Origin: Clostridiales bacterium
Lineage (GTDB): Bacteria > Bacillota > Clostridia > Oscillospirales > Oscillospiraceae
Direction of reading: 5' to 3'
DNA length: 60,864 nucleotides
Assembly: GCA_018374635.1 (NCBI GenBank)
Contig: JAHAEW010000010.1
Location: forward strand, 1-60,864
Position 1 is the stretch's first letter. Each line of letters opens with the position of its first letter. Below the pieces are notes generated by a model. It saw nothing but the letters and a program-made list of their open reading frames with translations. It was not told the DNA's origin and made no database searches. This document shows positions 15,980-23,975 of the stretch, one piece after another. Both the position numbers and the translations under genes were made by a program.

Positions 15980-17314
15980 ATGAGCAAAGCACAAGGCGTC
16001 TCGCAACCGATGGCGACAGCAGACCCGTTGTTCCGCTGGAAGGCAAAAGTACCCCTCCCAAAAGTACTGCCCATGGGCATGCAGCATGTGGTGGCCGCAG
16101 TGGTCAGTACGGTGGGACCGGCGCTGATGGTGTCTAAAAACTGCGGACTGGACAATGCCACTACCACCCTTCTGGTGCAGATGGCACTGCTAATGACCGC
16201 GTTTTCCACCATTTTGATGCTGTTCCCTGTTACAAAGTACATTGGTTCCGGCCTGCCGGTCATCATGGGCGTAGGCTTTACCATCCCCACGCTGATGAGC
16301 AAGACCTTTACCCTGCCGGAGATCCTGGGGGCTCAGATCATTGCGGGTGTGGTGGCCGTTATCTTTGGCCTGTGCATCAAGCCCATCCGGAAGCTCTTCC
16401 CGCCCTTGGTGACCGGTACGGTCATTCTGGCGGTGGGCATGAATCTCTATCCCGTGGCCATCAAGTACATGGCGGGCGGCGCGGGCACCCCGGATTTCAG
16501 CTCCCCCAAGAACTGGGGCGTGGCCATTTTTACCTTTGCGCTGGTGCTGGCATTCCAGAATTTCGGGAAGGGCTTTTTGAAGCTGGGCGCCGTGCTGTGG
16601 GGCCTGGTGGGAGGCTATATCCTTGCCCTTCTCCTGGGGATGGTGGACTTTGGAAGCGTGGGCGAAGCCGGGTGGTTTGCCATAGCCACTCCTGTAAAAT
16701 CCTTTGGGCTGGAGTTTAACGGCTCGGCGATCCTGGCCATGGCCATCCTCTATATTGCCAACTCCCTCCAGACCATTGGAGATATCAGCTCTACCACCAT
16801 GGGCGGTATGGAGCGCATGCCCACCGATCAGGAGCTTCAGGGAGGCATCATCTCCCAGGGCGTCACCTCGGTGATTGGCACCCTGTTTGGAGGTCTGAGC
16901 ACCTGTTCTTACAGCCAGAACGTGGGGATTGTGACCATGAATAAGGTCATTAACCGGAGTGTTTTCGCCTTTGCGGCTGTGGTGCTGGGCGTGGCAGGAC
17001 TGGTGCCGAAGTTCTCGGCCGTGCTCACCACGATTCCCAATGCGGTGCTGGGCGGCGCCACGATCTCAGTGTTTTCCATCATCGCCATGACGGGCGTCAA
17101 TATGATCGTCTCGGCCGGCCCCTTCACCATGCGCAGCCGCACCATCGTGGGACTGGCGGCGGCGCTGGGGATCGGTGTGACCATGGCTCCCGGCTGTCTG
17201 GAGCTCTTCCCCATGTGGGTGCAGAATGTGTTTGGCTCCTTTGCGCCTGTGGGGGCCGGAGTGGTGGCCGTGATCCTCAACCTGATCCTGCCTGAGGAAC
17301 CCGAGGCAAAGTGA
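15980..17314 (+). CDS. NCS2 purine permease (copy 1)
   Basis: A 444-residue nucleobase:cation symporter-2 (uracil/xanthine permease family, XanQ/YgfU/PbuX group) with about 12-14 membrane segments. Family signatures include QHVVAAVVSTVGPAL near the N-terminus and the SQNVGIVTMNKVINRSVFAF motif (about residues 310-330), which carries substrate-binding residues. In this context it most likely imports xanthine or urate for the neighbouring purine catabolism. ATG 15980 is preceded by AGGAGGTAACCCAGT. A terminator follows, so it is separate from the second permease. Confidence 0.92.
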   Translation: MSKAQGVSQPMATADPLFRWKAKVPLPKVLPMGMQHVVAAVVSTVGPALMVSKNCGLDNATTTLLVQMALLMTAFSTILMLFPVTKYIGSGLPVIMGVGFTIPTLMSKTFTLPEILGAQIIAGVVAVIFGLCIKPIRKLFPPLVTGTVILAVGMNLYPVAIKYMAGGAGTPDFSSPKNWGVAIFTFALVLAFQNFGKGFLKLGAVLWGLVGGYILALLLGMVDFGSVGEAGWFAIATPVKSFGLEFNGSAILAMAILYIANSLQTIGDISSTTMGGMERMPTDQELQGGIISQGVTSVIGTLFGGLSTCSYSQNVGIVTMNKVINRSVFAFAAVVLGVAGLVPKFSAVLTTIPNAVLGGATISVFSIIAMTGVNMIVSAGPFTMRSRTIVGLAAALGIGVTMAPGCLELFPMWVQNVFGSFAPVGAGVVAVILNLILPEEPEAK

Positions 17315-17343
17315 TTTTATCTTGAATTAACATAAAATCTGTC

Positions 17344-17390
17344 AATATATCGCTCCAGCTGGATCGGCTGGGGCGATATATTGTTTTTTT
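17344..17390 (+). terminator. Intrinsic terminator after permease 1
   Basis: A 16-bp stem (aatatatcgctccagc / gctggggcgatatatt) followed by gTTTTTTT. Strong rho-independent terminator. Confidence 0.9.
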
Positions 17391-17438
17391 ACACAAAAAA
17401 ATGAGGGATAATTTGATGATCTGCCGGACATATTTTTC

Positions 17439-17467
17439 TTGAAAAGGAAAAAGAATGGGGGTATCAT
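17439..17467 (+). promoter_or_regulatory. Promoter for permease 2
   Basis: -35 TTGAAA (17439-17444), 17-bp spacer, -10 TATCAT (17462-17467). The -10 is identical to that of the arcC promoter. Confidence 0.55.
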
Positions 17468-17521
17468 TTTATAAAAGAAAATATTTTATGAAAACTAAAA
17501 AAAATTAATGAGGTGGTTCGG

Positions 17522-18859
17522 ATGAAGGAGACTTCCCGTGCGGGGCGGGCGTCCGTATTCCAATATGAGGGAATACCTGCTTTAGGGCAATTAGTCCCTC
17601 TGGGACTTCAGCATGTGGTGGCCGCGGTGGTAGGAATCGTGACCCCGGCCATTCTGGTGGCCAATACCTGTAATATTACCGGATCAGACCGGACGCTGCT
17701 GATCCAGGTCTCCCTGTTGGTGACGGCGCTGGCGACCTTGATCCAGCTCTTCCCCATTTTTGGGCGCATCGGGGCGCGTCTCCCGGTGGTCATGGGTATC
17801 AGCTTTGCCTATGTTCCAACGCTGCTGGCCATCGGCGGACAGTTTGATCTGCCCACCATCTTGGGCGCGGAGATCTTTGGTGGGATCATTGCCATTCTGT
17901 TCGGTATTTTTGTCAAGCAGATCCGGGTCTTTTTCCCGCCGCTGGTCACCGGCACGGTCATCTTTACCATTGGCCTCTCCCTCTACCCCACCGCCATCCA
18001 GTATATGGCCGGCGGCGCGGGAGCCGAGGATTTTGGCTCTGTAAAGAACTGGCTGGTGGCCGTTGTGACGTTCCTGGTGGTCGTGGTTCTTAACAATTTC
18101 TCCAAGGGCGTGCTCAAACTGGGCGCCATTCTCTGGGGCATGATCGTGGGCTACGTACTGGCCTTCTGCCTGGGGATGGTGAGCTTTGACGCGGTAAACG
18201 AGGCGGGGCTCTTCCAGGTCCCCATGCCCCTGCACTTTGATATTTCCTTTAATGTGAGCGCGATTATCTCCCTGGGCATCGTGTACGTAGTCAATGCGGT
18301 GCAGACCATCGGAGATCTCTCCTCCACCACCATGGGTGGTATGGACCGTATGCCCACCGACAAGGAGCTTCAGGGCGGCATCATTGCCCAGGGTATCGTC
18401 AGCATCGTGGGCGCGCTGTTCGGCGGCCTGCCTGCGGCCACTTACAGCCAGAACGTGGGTATCGTGACAGTCAACCGGGTCGTCAACCGGGCTGTGTTTG
18501 CCTTTGCCGCCGTTATTCTGGCCGTCGCGGGCTTTGTCCCCAAGTTTTCCTCTCTGCTCACCACCATTCCCCAGAGCGTCATCGGCGGCGCTACGGTCTC
18601 TGTATTTGCCATGATTACCATGACGGGCATGCGCATGATCACATCGGAGAACTTCACCATGCGCAGCAGCACCGTGGTGGGCCTGTCTGTGGCGCTGGGC
18701 GTGGGCATCACACAGGTGGAGGGGTGCTTCCAGGGCTTTCCCCAGTGGGTCACCACAGTATTCGGCAGCAGCCCCGTGGTAGTCACCGCCATCATGGCCA
18801 TCATCCTCAACCTGGCGCTCCCGAAGGATGCCCCGGCGCAGGAGAGCAAGAGCGTATAA
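17522..18859 (+). CDS. NCS2 purine permease (copy 2)
   Basis: A 445-residue NCS2 symporter, a clear paralogue of the preceding permease (shared blocks LGLQHVVAAVVG-like start, IGDLSSTTMGGMDRMPTD, and TYSQNVGIVTVNRVVNRAVF). Different transporter copies in NCS2 families often take different purines, so this one may cover urate where the first covers xanthine, or the reverse. ATG 17522 lies five bases after GAGGTGG; the in-frame GTG at 17513 is inside the ribosome site. It has its own promoter and terminator. Confidence 0.92.
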   Translation: MKETSRAGRASVFQYEGIPALGQLVPLGLQHVVAAVVGIVTPAILVANTCNITGSDRTLLIQVSLLVTALATLIQLFPIFGRIGARLPVVMGISFAYVPTLLAIGGQFDLPTILGAEIFGGIIAILFGIFVKQIRVFFPPLVTGTVIFTIGLSLYPTAIQYMAGGAGAEDFGSVKNWLVAVVTFLVVVVLNNFSKGVLKLGAILWGMIVGYVLAFCLGMVSFDAVNEAGLFQVPMPLHFDISFNVSAIISLGIVYVVNAVQTIGDLSSTTMGGMDRMPTDKELQGGIIAQGIVSIVGALFGGLPAATYSQNVGIVTVNRVVNRAVFAFAAVILAVAGFVPKFSSLLTTIPQSVIGGATVSVFAMITMTGMRMITSENFTMRSSTVVGLSVALGVGITQVEGCFQGFPQWVTTVFGSSPVVVTAIMAIILNLALPKDAPAQESKSV

Positions 18860-18869
18860 TCCCCTGTAC

Positions 18870-18910
18870 AGAAAGAGGCGCGCACCTGGAAAACAGGCGC
18901 GCGCCTTTCT
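18870..18910. terminator. Bidirectional terminator between convergent genes
   Basis: A long hairpin (agaaagaggcgcgc / gcgcgcgcctttct, one bulged base) between permease 2 (ends 18859) and the dCMP deaminase gene (ends 18917). Confidence 0.75.
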
Positions 18911-18916
18911 GATAGG

Positions 18917-19402
18917 CTACTTTGCGGAGGGAGGGAGGGAATCGTCTTCCTGGATCCAGTCCCTGACATGGACCACGGAGTAATCCGCTTTGGTGCGGCG
19001 GATCACCACCCGGTCGATGCCCGCGTTGATGATGAGGCGCCGGCACATGGAGCAGGAGGTGGCGTCCGAGAGCAGCTCGCCCGTCTTGGCGTCCCGGCCG
19101 GCCAGATAGAGCGTGGCGCCGATGGACTGGCTGCGGGCGGCGGAAATGATGGCGTTGGCCTCCGCATGGACCGAGCGGCACAGCTCATACCGCTCCCCGG
19201 AGGGGATGTTCATGGCCTCCCGGGTGCAGTAGCCCAGGTCCCCGCAGTTGCGCCGCCCCCGGGGAGCGCCGTTGTACCCGGTGGAGACGATCTCGTCATT
19301 CTTGACAATGATGGCGCCGTAACAGCGGCGTAAACAGGTGGAGCGCTCGAGTACGGTCTCCGCGATGTCCAAGTAATAGTTTTCTTTGTCGATACGTGCC
19401 AT
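18917..19402 (-). CDS. dCMP deaminase family protein (ComEB-like)
   Basis: A 161-residue zinc-dependent deoxycytidylate deaminase. Zinc ligands are His79 in the VHAEAN motif (with the catalytic Glu81) and Cys117/Cys120 in SCSMC; a further Cys-rich N-terminal part (CLRRCYGA) is typical of this group. It converts dCMP to dUMP for thymidylate synthesis. ATG 19402 is preceded by GGGAGGGAATT. It stands alone, convergent with the purine permease. Confidence 0.9.
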   Translation of the reverse strand: MARIDKENYYLDIAETVLERSTCLRRCYGAIIVKNDEIVSTGYNGAPRGRRNCGDLGYCTREAMNIPSGERYELCRSVHAEANAIISAARSQSIGATLYLAGRDAKTGELLSDATSCSMCRRLIINAGIDRVVIRRTKADYSVVHVRDWIQEDDSLPPSAK

Positions 19403-19495
19403 GATAATTCCCTCCCGAGGGATCTATTTTTTTTAGTATAGCGGTTTTGCCCGCCCCACGCAAGCACAATTCACATATTGTTTACGTTTCATTTC

Positions 19496-19524
19496 TTGAC
19501 GAGCAGGGGGTCAGGCAGTATCAT
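19496..19524 (+). promoter_or_regulatory. Promoter for zinc-ribbon membrane protein
   Basis: -35 TTGACG (19496-19501), 17-bp spacer, -10 TATCAT (19519-19524), 69 bases ahead of the start at 19594. Confidence 0.65.
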
Positions 19525-19593
19525 TAGAACAGAAAATAATTCGGGGACGCAGATGCGTCCCCATACTTCACAGAAAAGGAGACGACCGCACAT

Positions 19594-19983
19594 ATGAACT
19601 GGCTTCGGAGATTCATGTATGGGCGATATGGCGGTGATCAACTCTCCTGGTTTCTTTTGGCGGTCTATATGATCCTGGTATTTTTATCCGGACTGCCCCA
19701 CCTGGAGCTTCTCTCCTGGCTGGCCACGCTGGTGCTTCTCTGGTCCTTTTACCGTATTTTCTCCCGTCAGTATGCCAAGCGCCGGGCGGAAAATGCCCGG
19801 TTTCTGACTCTGGCCGGGCCGGCTATCCGCTGGTGCAAAATGCGCCGGACCATTTCAAGGGATAAGGAACACCGCTATTTCAAGTGCCCCAACTGCGGAC
19901 AATATCTGCGGGTCCCCAGGGGAAAGGGAAAGATCACGGTCAACTGCCGCAACTGCGGCGTGAGCTTTGAGGAAAAAAGCTGA
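19594..19983 (+). CDS. Small membrane protein with C-terminal zinc ribbon
   Basis: A 129-residue protein of unknown function. Two hydrophobic segments lie at about residues 15-33 and 38-56 (LSWFLLAVYMILVFL and LLSWLATLVLLWSF), followed by a basic linker and a C-terminal four-Cys zinc ribbon: CPNCG at about 97-101 and CRNCG at about 118-122. It could be a membrane-tethered regulatory or scaffolding protein; no catalytic motif is seen. It has its own promoter, AAAAGGAGACGACC before the start, and a strong terminator, so it is a single-gene unit. Confidence 0.75.
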   Translation: MNWLRRFMYGRYGGDQLSWFLLAVYMILVFLSGLPHLELLSWLATLVLLWSFYRIFSRQYAKRRAENARFLTLAGPAIRWCKMRRTISRDKEHRYFKCPNCGQYLRVPRGKGKITVNCRNCGVSFEEKS

Positions 19984-19992
19984 GTGAACGCC

Positions 19993-20027
19993 ACAAGGCG
20001 CGTCCCCGACAGGGGGACGCGCCTTGT
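19993..20027. terminator. Bidirectional terminator
   Basis: A 15-bp perfect stem (acaaggcgcgtcccc / ggggacgcgccttgt) with loop gacag, between the convergent 19594-19983 and yeiH genes. Confidence 0.85.
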
Positions 20028-20040
20028 CCTATATCTGGGC

Positions 20041-21072
20041 TTACAGCAGGCCAAGCAGATGCTGCATGGCCAGGCTCACCCCCGTGATGCCCGCCCAGCA
20101 GCACATCCCCATGAAGATGGGCTTGCCGCCGGTGCGCACCAGCTTGACGATGTTGGTGTTCAGGCCGATAGCGGCCATGGCCAGAATGATGAAGAACTTG
20201 GACAGCTCCTTAAAGGGCTGGAAGAAGGCGGAGGGGACGCCGAAGGAGGTGGAGAGGGTCGTGATCACCGAGGCCAGTACAAAGAAGAGAATGAAGAAGG
20301 GAAAAATCTTTTTCAGATCAAAGGTACCGCTGGATGGATTGCCGCCCCGCTTGACCTGCCAGGTCCGCCAGAAGGCAAGCGTCAGCGTGATGGGGATGAT
20401 GGCCAGGGTGCGGGTGAGCTTGACGATGGTGGCGTACTCCAGCACCGCGCCGTTGGTGCCGTGGAGGGTATCCCAGGTAGATGCGGCGGCGGTGACGGAG
20501 GAGGTGTCGTTGATGGCCGTCCCCGCAAAGAGCCCAAACCCCTCGTTGCTCAGGCCGATGGCCCCGCCGAAGGTGGGAAAGAGCAGGGCGGCCAGTACGT
20601 TGAACAGGAAGATGACCGAGATGGCCTGGGCGATCTCCTCGTCGTCCGCCCCGATGACCGGCGCGGTGGCCGCGATGGCAGAGCCGCCGCAGATGGAGGA
20701 GCCCACTCCAACCAAGGTGGAGATGTTGGCGGGCATCTTCAGCAGCTTATAGAGCACAAAGGAGATGATGAGGGAGGTGGCGATGGTGGAGCAGATGATC
20801 GGCAGGGATTTTGCCCCCACCTTGGCGATCTCCGAGAGGTTGAGGCCAAAGCCCAGCAGAATGACCGCATATTGCAGGATTTTTTTGGAGGTGTAGGCAA
20901 TACCGGGCTGGAACCGGGTCTTATCGGCCAGCAGCAGGGTGAGGATCATGCCGCAGAGAATGGCAAAGACCGGTCCGCCGACAACGGGGAAGAGTCTGCC
21001 CAGCCACCAGGAGGGCAGTGCGACGGCCAGGCAGAGCAGCAGGCCAGGTCCTTTCTGTTTGACAAAGTTCAT
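20041..21072 (-). CDS. yeiH: YeiH-family putative sulfate exporter
   Basis: A 343-residue polytopic membrane protein (UPF0324/YeiH family), with about 10 hydrophobic segments and the repeated motifs GVGSSICGGSAIAA and FPTFGGAIGLS. Members are called putative sulfate exporters, and related Escherichia YeiH is controlled by the LysR protein YeiE. ATG 21072 (MNFVKQKG) follows AAAGGGGCGTTCTGAT. It is divergent from a LysR gene (start 21182) with a 109-bp gap, which strongly suggests control by it. Confidence 0.88.
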   Translation of the reverse strand: MNFVKQKGPGLLLCLAVALPSWWLGRLFPVVGGPVFAILCGMILTLLLADKTRFQPGIAYTSKKILQYAVILLGFGLNLSEIAKVGAKSLPIICSTIATSLIISFVLYKLLKMPANISTLVGVGSSICGGSAIAATAPVIGADDEEIAQAISVIFLFNVLAALLFPTFGGAIGLSNEGFGLFAGTAINDTSSVTAAASTWDTLHGTNGAVLEYATIVKLTRTLAIIPITLTLAFWRTWQVKRGGNPSSGTFDLKKIFPFFILFFVLASVITTLSTSFGVPSAFFQPFKELSKFFIILAMAAIGLNTNIVKLVRTGGKPIFMGMCCWAGITGVSLAMQHLLGLL

Positions 21073-21181
21073 ATCAGAACGCCCCTTTGTTTTCGTTTTC
21101 CCCTTGATTATAGTACGGCCTGACGATAAAATGAAATGATGATTTTTTATCTTTCCATAATTTTCTGTAATGGGTGATTGT

Positions 21182-22042
21182 ATGCTGGATTCCAAACTCC
21201 ATACCTTCCTGGTCCTGTGCGAGACCATGCACTATACCCGGGCGGCCCAGCGGCTGTGCGTGACCCAGCCGGCGGTTACCCATCAGATCCGCGCGCTGGA
21301 GGAGCACTATGGCTGCCGGCTTTTCTCCTATGAGGGAAAGACCCTGCGCCTCACGGAGGCGGGCGTGCGCCTGCGGGAGATGGCCCGCTCTCTGGCCTAC
21401 AACAGCCGGAAGATGGAGCAGGCCATGGCGGTTCCCGCCCCCCGCGTTCTGCGGGTGGGGGCCACCAAGACCATCGGAGAATTTGTCATTGCCCCGCTCG
21501 TCAGCCGTTTTCTCCGCCATCATCCGGAGGGGACGCTCTCCCTGGCGGTGGAGAATACCCGCGCTCTGCTGCGGGCGCTGGAGGAAGGGCGGCTGGACTT
21601 CGCGCTGGTGGAGGGCTTCTTTGACCGGGAGCGGTATGCCGCCCGCCTCTACCGCAGGGAGTCCTTTTTCGGCGTGTGCGCGCCGGAGCACCCGCTGGCG
21701 GGGCGGACGGTCCCGCTGGAGGAGGTGCTGGAGGAGCGGCTTCTGGTCCGGGAGGCTGGGTCCGGCACCCGGGCCATTCTGGAGGCCGCCCTGCGGCAGA
21801 ACCACCGCACCCTGTCCAGCTTTTCCCGTGTGGCGGAAGTCAGCAGCTTTTCCACCATCAAAGCGCTGCTGGTGGAAAATTTGGGGATCTCCTTCCTCTA
21901 CGCCCCGGTGGTGGAGCGGGAGCTGGCCGCCGGGAAGCTGGCGCGGTTTGACCTGGCCGGGCAGGCCCTGAGCGGGGCCTTTCACTTTGTCTGGCTGCGG
22001 GACAACCTCTTTGCCGGGGAGTGGGAGGACTGGATGGACTGA
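21182..22042 (+). CDS. LysR-type regulator (YeiE-like position)
   Basis: A 286-residue LysR-family regulator. The N-terminal HTH (residues 1-60: MHYTRAAQRLCVTQPAVTHQI) is followed by a substrate-binding-like domain; the effector-domain ends about residue 270. It sits divergent to yeiH, the arrangement of yeiE-yeiH in enteric bacteria, so yeiH is its likely target. I prefer ATG 21182 (MLDSKLHTF), which has GGGTG upstream and matches the usual LysR N-terminus; ATG 21170 would add four residues. Confidence 0.85.
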   Translation: MLDSKLHTFLVLCETMHYTRAAQRLCVTQPAVTHQIRALEEHYGCRLFSYEGKTLRLTEAGVRLREMARSLAYNSRKMEQAMAVPAPRVLRVGATKTIGEFVIAPLVSRFLRHHPEGTLSLAVENTRALLRALEEGRLDFALVEGFFDRERYAARLYRRESFFGVCAPEHPLAGRTVPLEEVLEERLLVREAGSGTRAILEAALRQNHRTLSSFSRVAEVSSFSTIKALLVENLGISFLYAPVVERELAAGKLARFDLAGQALSGAFHFVWLRDNLFAGEWEDWMD

Positions 22043-22055
22043 ATCCACGGAGCGG

Positions 22056-22084
22056 TTGTCTTTTCCGTCCCGTTCGTGTATACT
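22056..22084 (+). promoter_or_regulatory. Promoter for ABC-F gene
   Basis: -35 TTGTCT (22056-22061), 17-bp spacer, -10 TATACT (22079-22084), 45 bases ahead of the start at 22129. Confidence 0.6.
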
Positions 22085-22128
22085 GGTGTGACCTTTTGTG
22101 ATGCACCACCCGACAAAGGAGCGTTTGT

Positions 22129-23913
22129 ATGCTGTTATCCGCAGAATCCATTACAAAGACCTATGGGACCCGGGTCCTACTGGACCGGGTGTCCTTTTAT
22201 CTGGAGCCCGGGGAGCGTGTGGGGGTCATCGGCGTCAACGGCGCGGGCAAATCCACCCTGCTGCGTATCCTGGCCGGGGCAGAGGAGCCTGAGAGCGGCT
22301 GCGTCACCCGCTTCCCCAATGTGCGCCTGGAATATCTCCCCCAGAATCCGGAGTTTGCCCCGGGGACCACGGTGCTGGAGCAGGTGCTGCTGGGCCTTTC
22401 CACCGATGCCCGTGCCCTGGCGGAGTACGAGGCCAAGACCATCCTGACCCGGTTGGGGATCACCCGCTTTGAGCAGCGGGTGGAGGAGCTCTCGGGCGGG
22501 CAGCGCAAGCGGGTGGCCCTGGCGGCCGCTCTGGCCCGGCCCTGTGACGTGCTCATCCTGGACGAGCCCACCAACCACCTGGACAGCGAAATGGTCACCT
22601 GGCTGGAGGAGTGGCTCCAGCGCTTTGCCGGCGGGCTGGTGATGATCACCCATGACCGCTACTTCCTGGAGCGGGTCACCAACCGCATGGCCGAGGTGGA
22701 CGGGGGAAAGCTCTACTTCTACGAGGGCAGCTATGAGGACTTCCTCCGCCGCAAGGCGGAGCGGGAGGAGTCGGCCCGGGCCAGTGAGCGCAAGCGGCAG
22801 TCCATCCTCCGGCGGGAGTACCAGTGGGTCATGCAGGGCCCCACCGCCCGGGGCACCAAGAGCCGGGAGCGTCTGGAGCGCTACGAGGCCCTGAAAAATC
22901 AGAGCGGCCCCACCGAGCGGGCTGGGCTGGAGCTCTCCTCCGTGGCCAGCCGGCTGGGGAAAAAGACGGTGGAGCTCCGGGGAGTCTGCAAGTCCTTTGA
23001 GGGACGGCAGGTGCTGCGGGACTTTGACTGCATGCTCCTGCGGGACGACCGGATCGGCATCGTGGGGGTCAACGGCAGCGGTAAGTCCACTCTGCTCAAT
23101 CTGATCGCCGGGCGCCTCTCGCCTGACCAGGGGGAAGTCATCGTGGGTGAGACGGTGAAGATCGGCTACTTTTCCCAGGAAAACCCGCCCATGGACGGCG
23201 AGACCCGGGTCATCGACTATGTGAAGGAGATCGGGGAGCGCATTGAGACGGTGGACGGCGTCATCACGGCCAGCCAGCTGCTGGAGCAATTCCTCTTCCC
23301 CGCCGACGTCCAGTGGAGCTCCATCGATAAGCTCTCCGGCGGGGAGAAGCGGCGGCTCTTCCTCCTCTCCATCCTGGCCTCCGCTCCCAACATCCTGCTG
23401 CTGGACGAGCCCACCAACGACCTGGACATCGAGACCCTCACCATTCTGGAGGACTATCTGGAGACCTTCCCGGGAGCGGTGGCGGCGGTCTCCCACGACC
23501 GCTATTTTCTGGACAAGGTGGCCCAGCGCATTTTCGTGGTGGAGGGGGACGGACGGGTCACCCCCTACGCCGGAGGCTACACCGACTATCTGGCGGCCCT
23601 GGCCGGGCGGCGCAGGGAAGAGAAGAAAGCCGGAAAGCCGACCGCCAAAAGGGAAGAGCCCCGCCCCTCCGCCCCCAAGAAGCTGAAGTTCAGCTACAAG
23701 GAGCAGCGGGAGTACGAGACCATCGATGCAGACATCGCAGCGCTGGAGGAGCAGCTGGCCGACAATCAGGCCCAGCAGAGCGCATGCGGCAGCGACTATG
23801 TGGCCCTGCAGCGGCTCCAGGAGGAGCAGAGTCAGCTGGAGAGCGCGCTGGAGGAAAAGATGGAGCGCTGGGTCTATCTCAACGATCTGGCCGAGCGCAT
23901 TGCCGCCCAGTAG
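22129..23913 (+). CDS. ABC-F ATPase, Uup-like
   Basis: A 594-residue soluble ABC-F protein with two ATPase domains and no membrane segments. Walker A motifs: GVNGAGKST (about residue 36) and GVNGSGKST (about 315); signature motifs LSGGQ and LSGGE; Walker B ends in DEPTNHLD and DEPTNDLD. The linker (about 230-290) and the charged C-terminal coiled-coil (about 510-590) fit the Uup subgroup, which acts on ribosomes or on branched DNA intermediates. It could also contribute to antibiotic protection, but nothing here shows that. ATG 22129 is preceded by AAAGGAG. Confidence 0.9.
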   Translation: MLLSAESITKTYGTRVLLDRVSFYLEPGERVGVIGVNGAGKSTLLRILAGAEEPESGCVTRFPNVRLEYLPQNPEFAPGTTVLEQVLLGLSTDARALAEYEAKTILTRLGITRFEQRVEELSGGQRKRVALAAALARPCDVLILDEPTNHLDSEMVTWLEEWLQRFAGGLVMITHDRYFLERVTNRMAEVDGGKLYFYEGSYEDFLRRKAEREESARASERKRQSILRREYQWVMQGPTARGTKSRERLERYEALKNQSGPTERAGLELSSVASRLGKKTVELRGVCKSFEGRQVLRDFDCMLLRDDRIGIVGVNGSGKSTLLNLIAGRLSPDQGEVIVGETVKIGYFSQENPPMDGETRVIDYVKEIGERIETVDGVITASQLLEQFLFPADVQWSSIDKLSGGEKRRLFLLSILASAPNILLLDEPTNDLDIETLTILEDYLETFPGAVAAVSHDRYFLDKVAQRIFVVEGDGRVTPYAGGYTDYLAALAGRRREEKKAGKPTAKREEPRPSAPKKLKFSYKEQREYETIDADIAALEEQLADNQAQQSACGSDYVALQRLQEEQSQLESALEEKMERWVYLNDLAERIAAQ

Positions 23914-23926
23914 GGCACAAAAAAAC

Positions 23927-23958
23927 GCGGGCAGCCTGAAGAGGCTGCCCGCATTTTT
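23927..23958. terminator. Bidirectional terminator
   Basis: An 11-bp stem (gcgggcagcct / aggctgcccgc) with loop gaag, flanked by A run on the left and TTTTT on the right, between convergent ABC-F and MATE genes. Confidence 0.9.
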
Positions 23959-23975
23959 ATTACAGTTGGAGCAAT

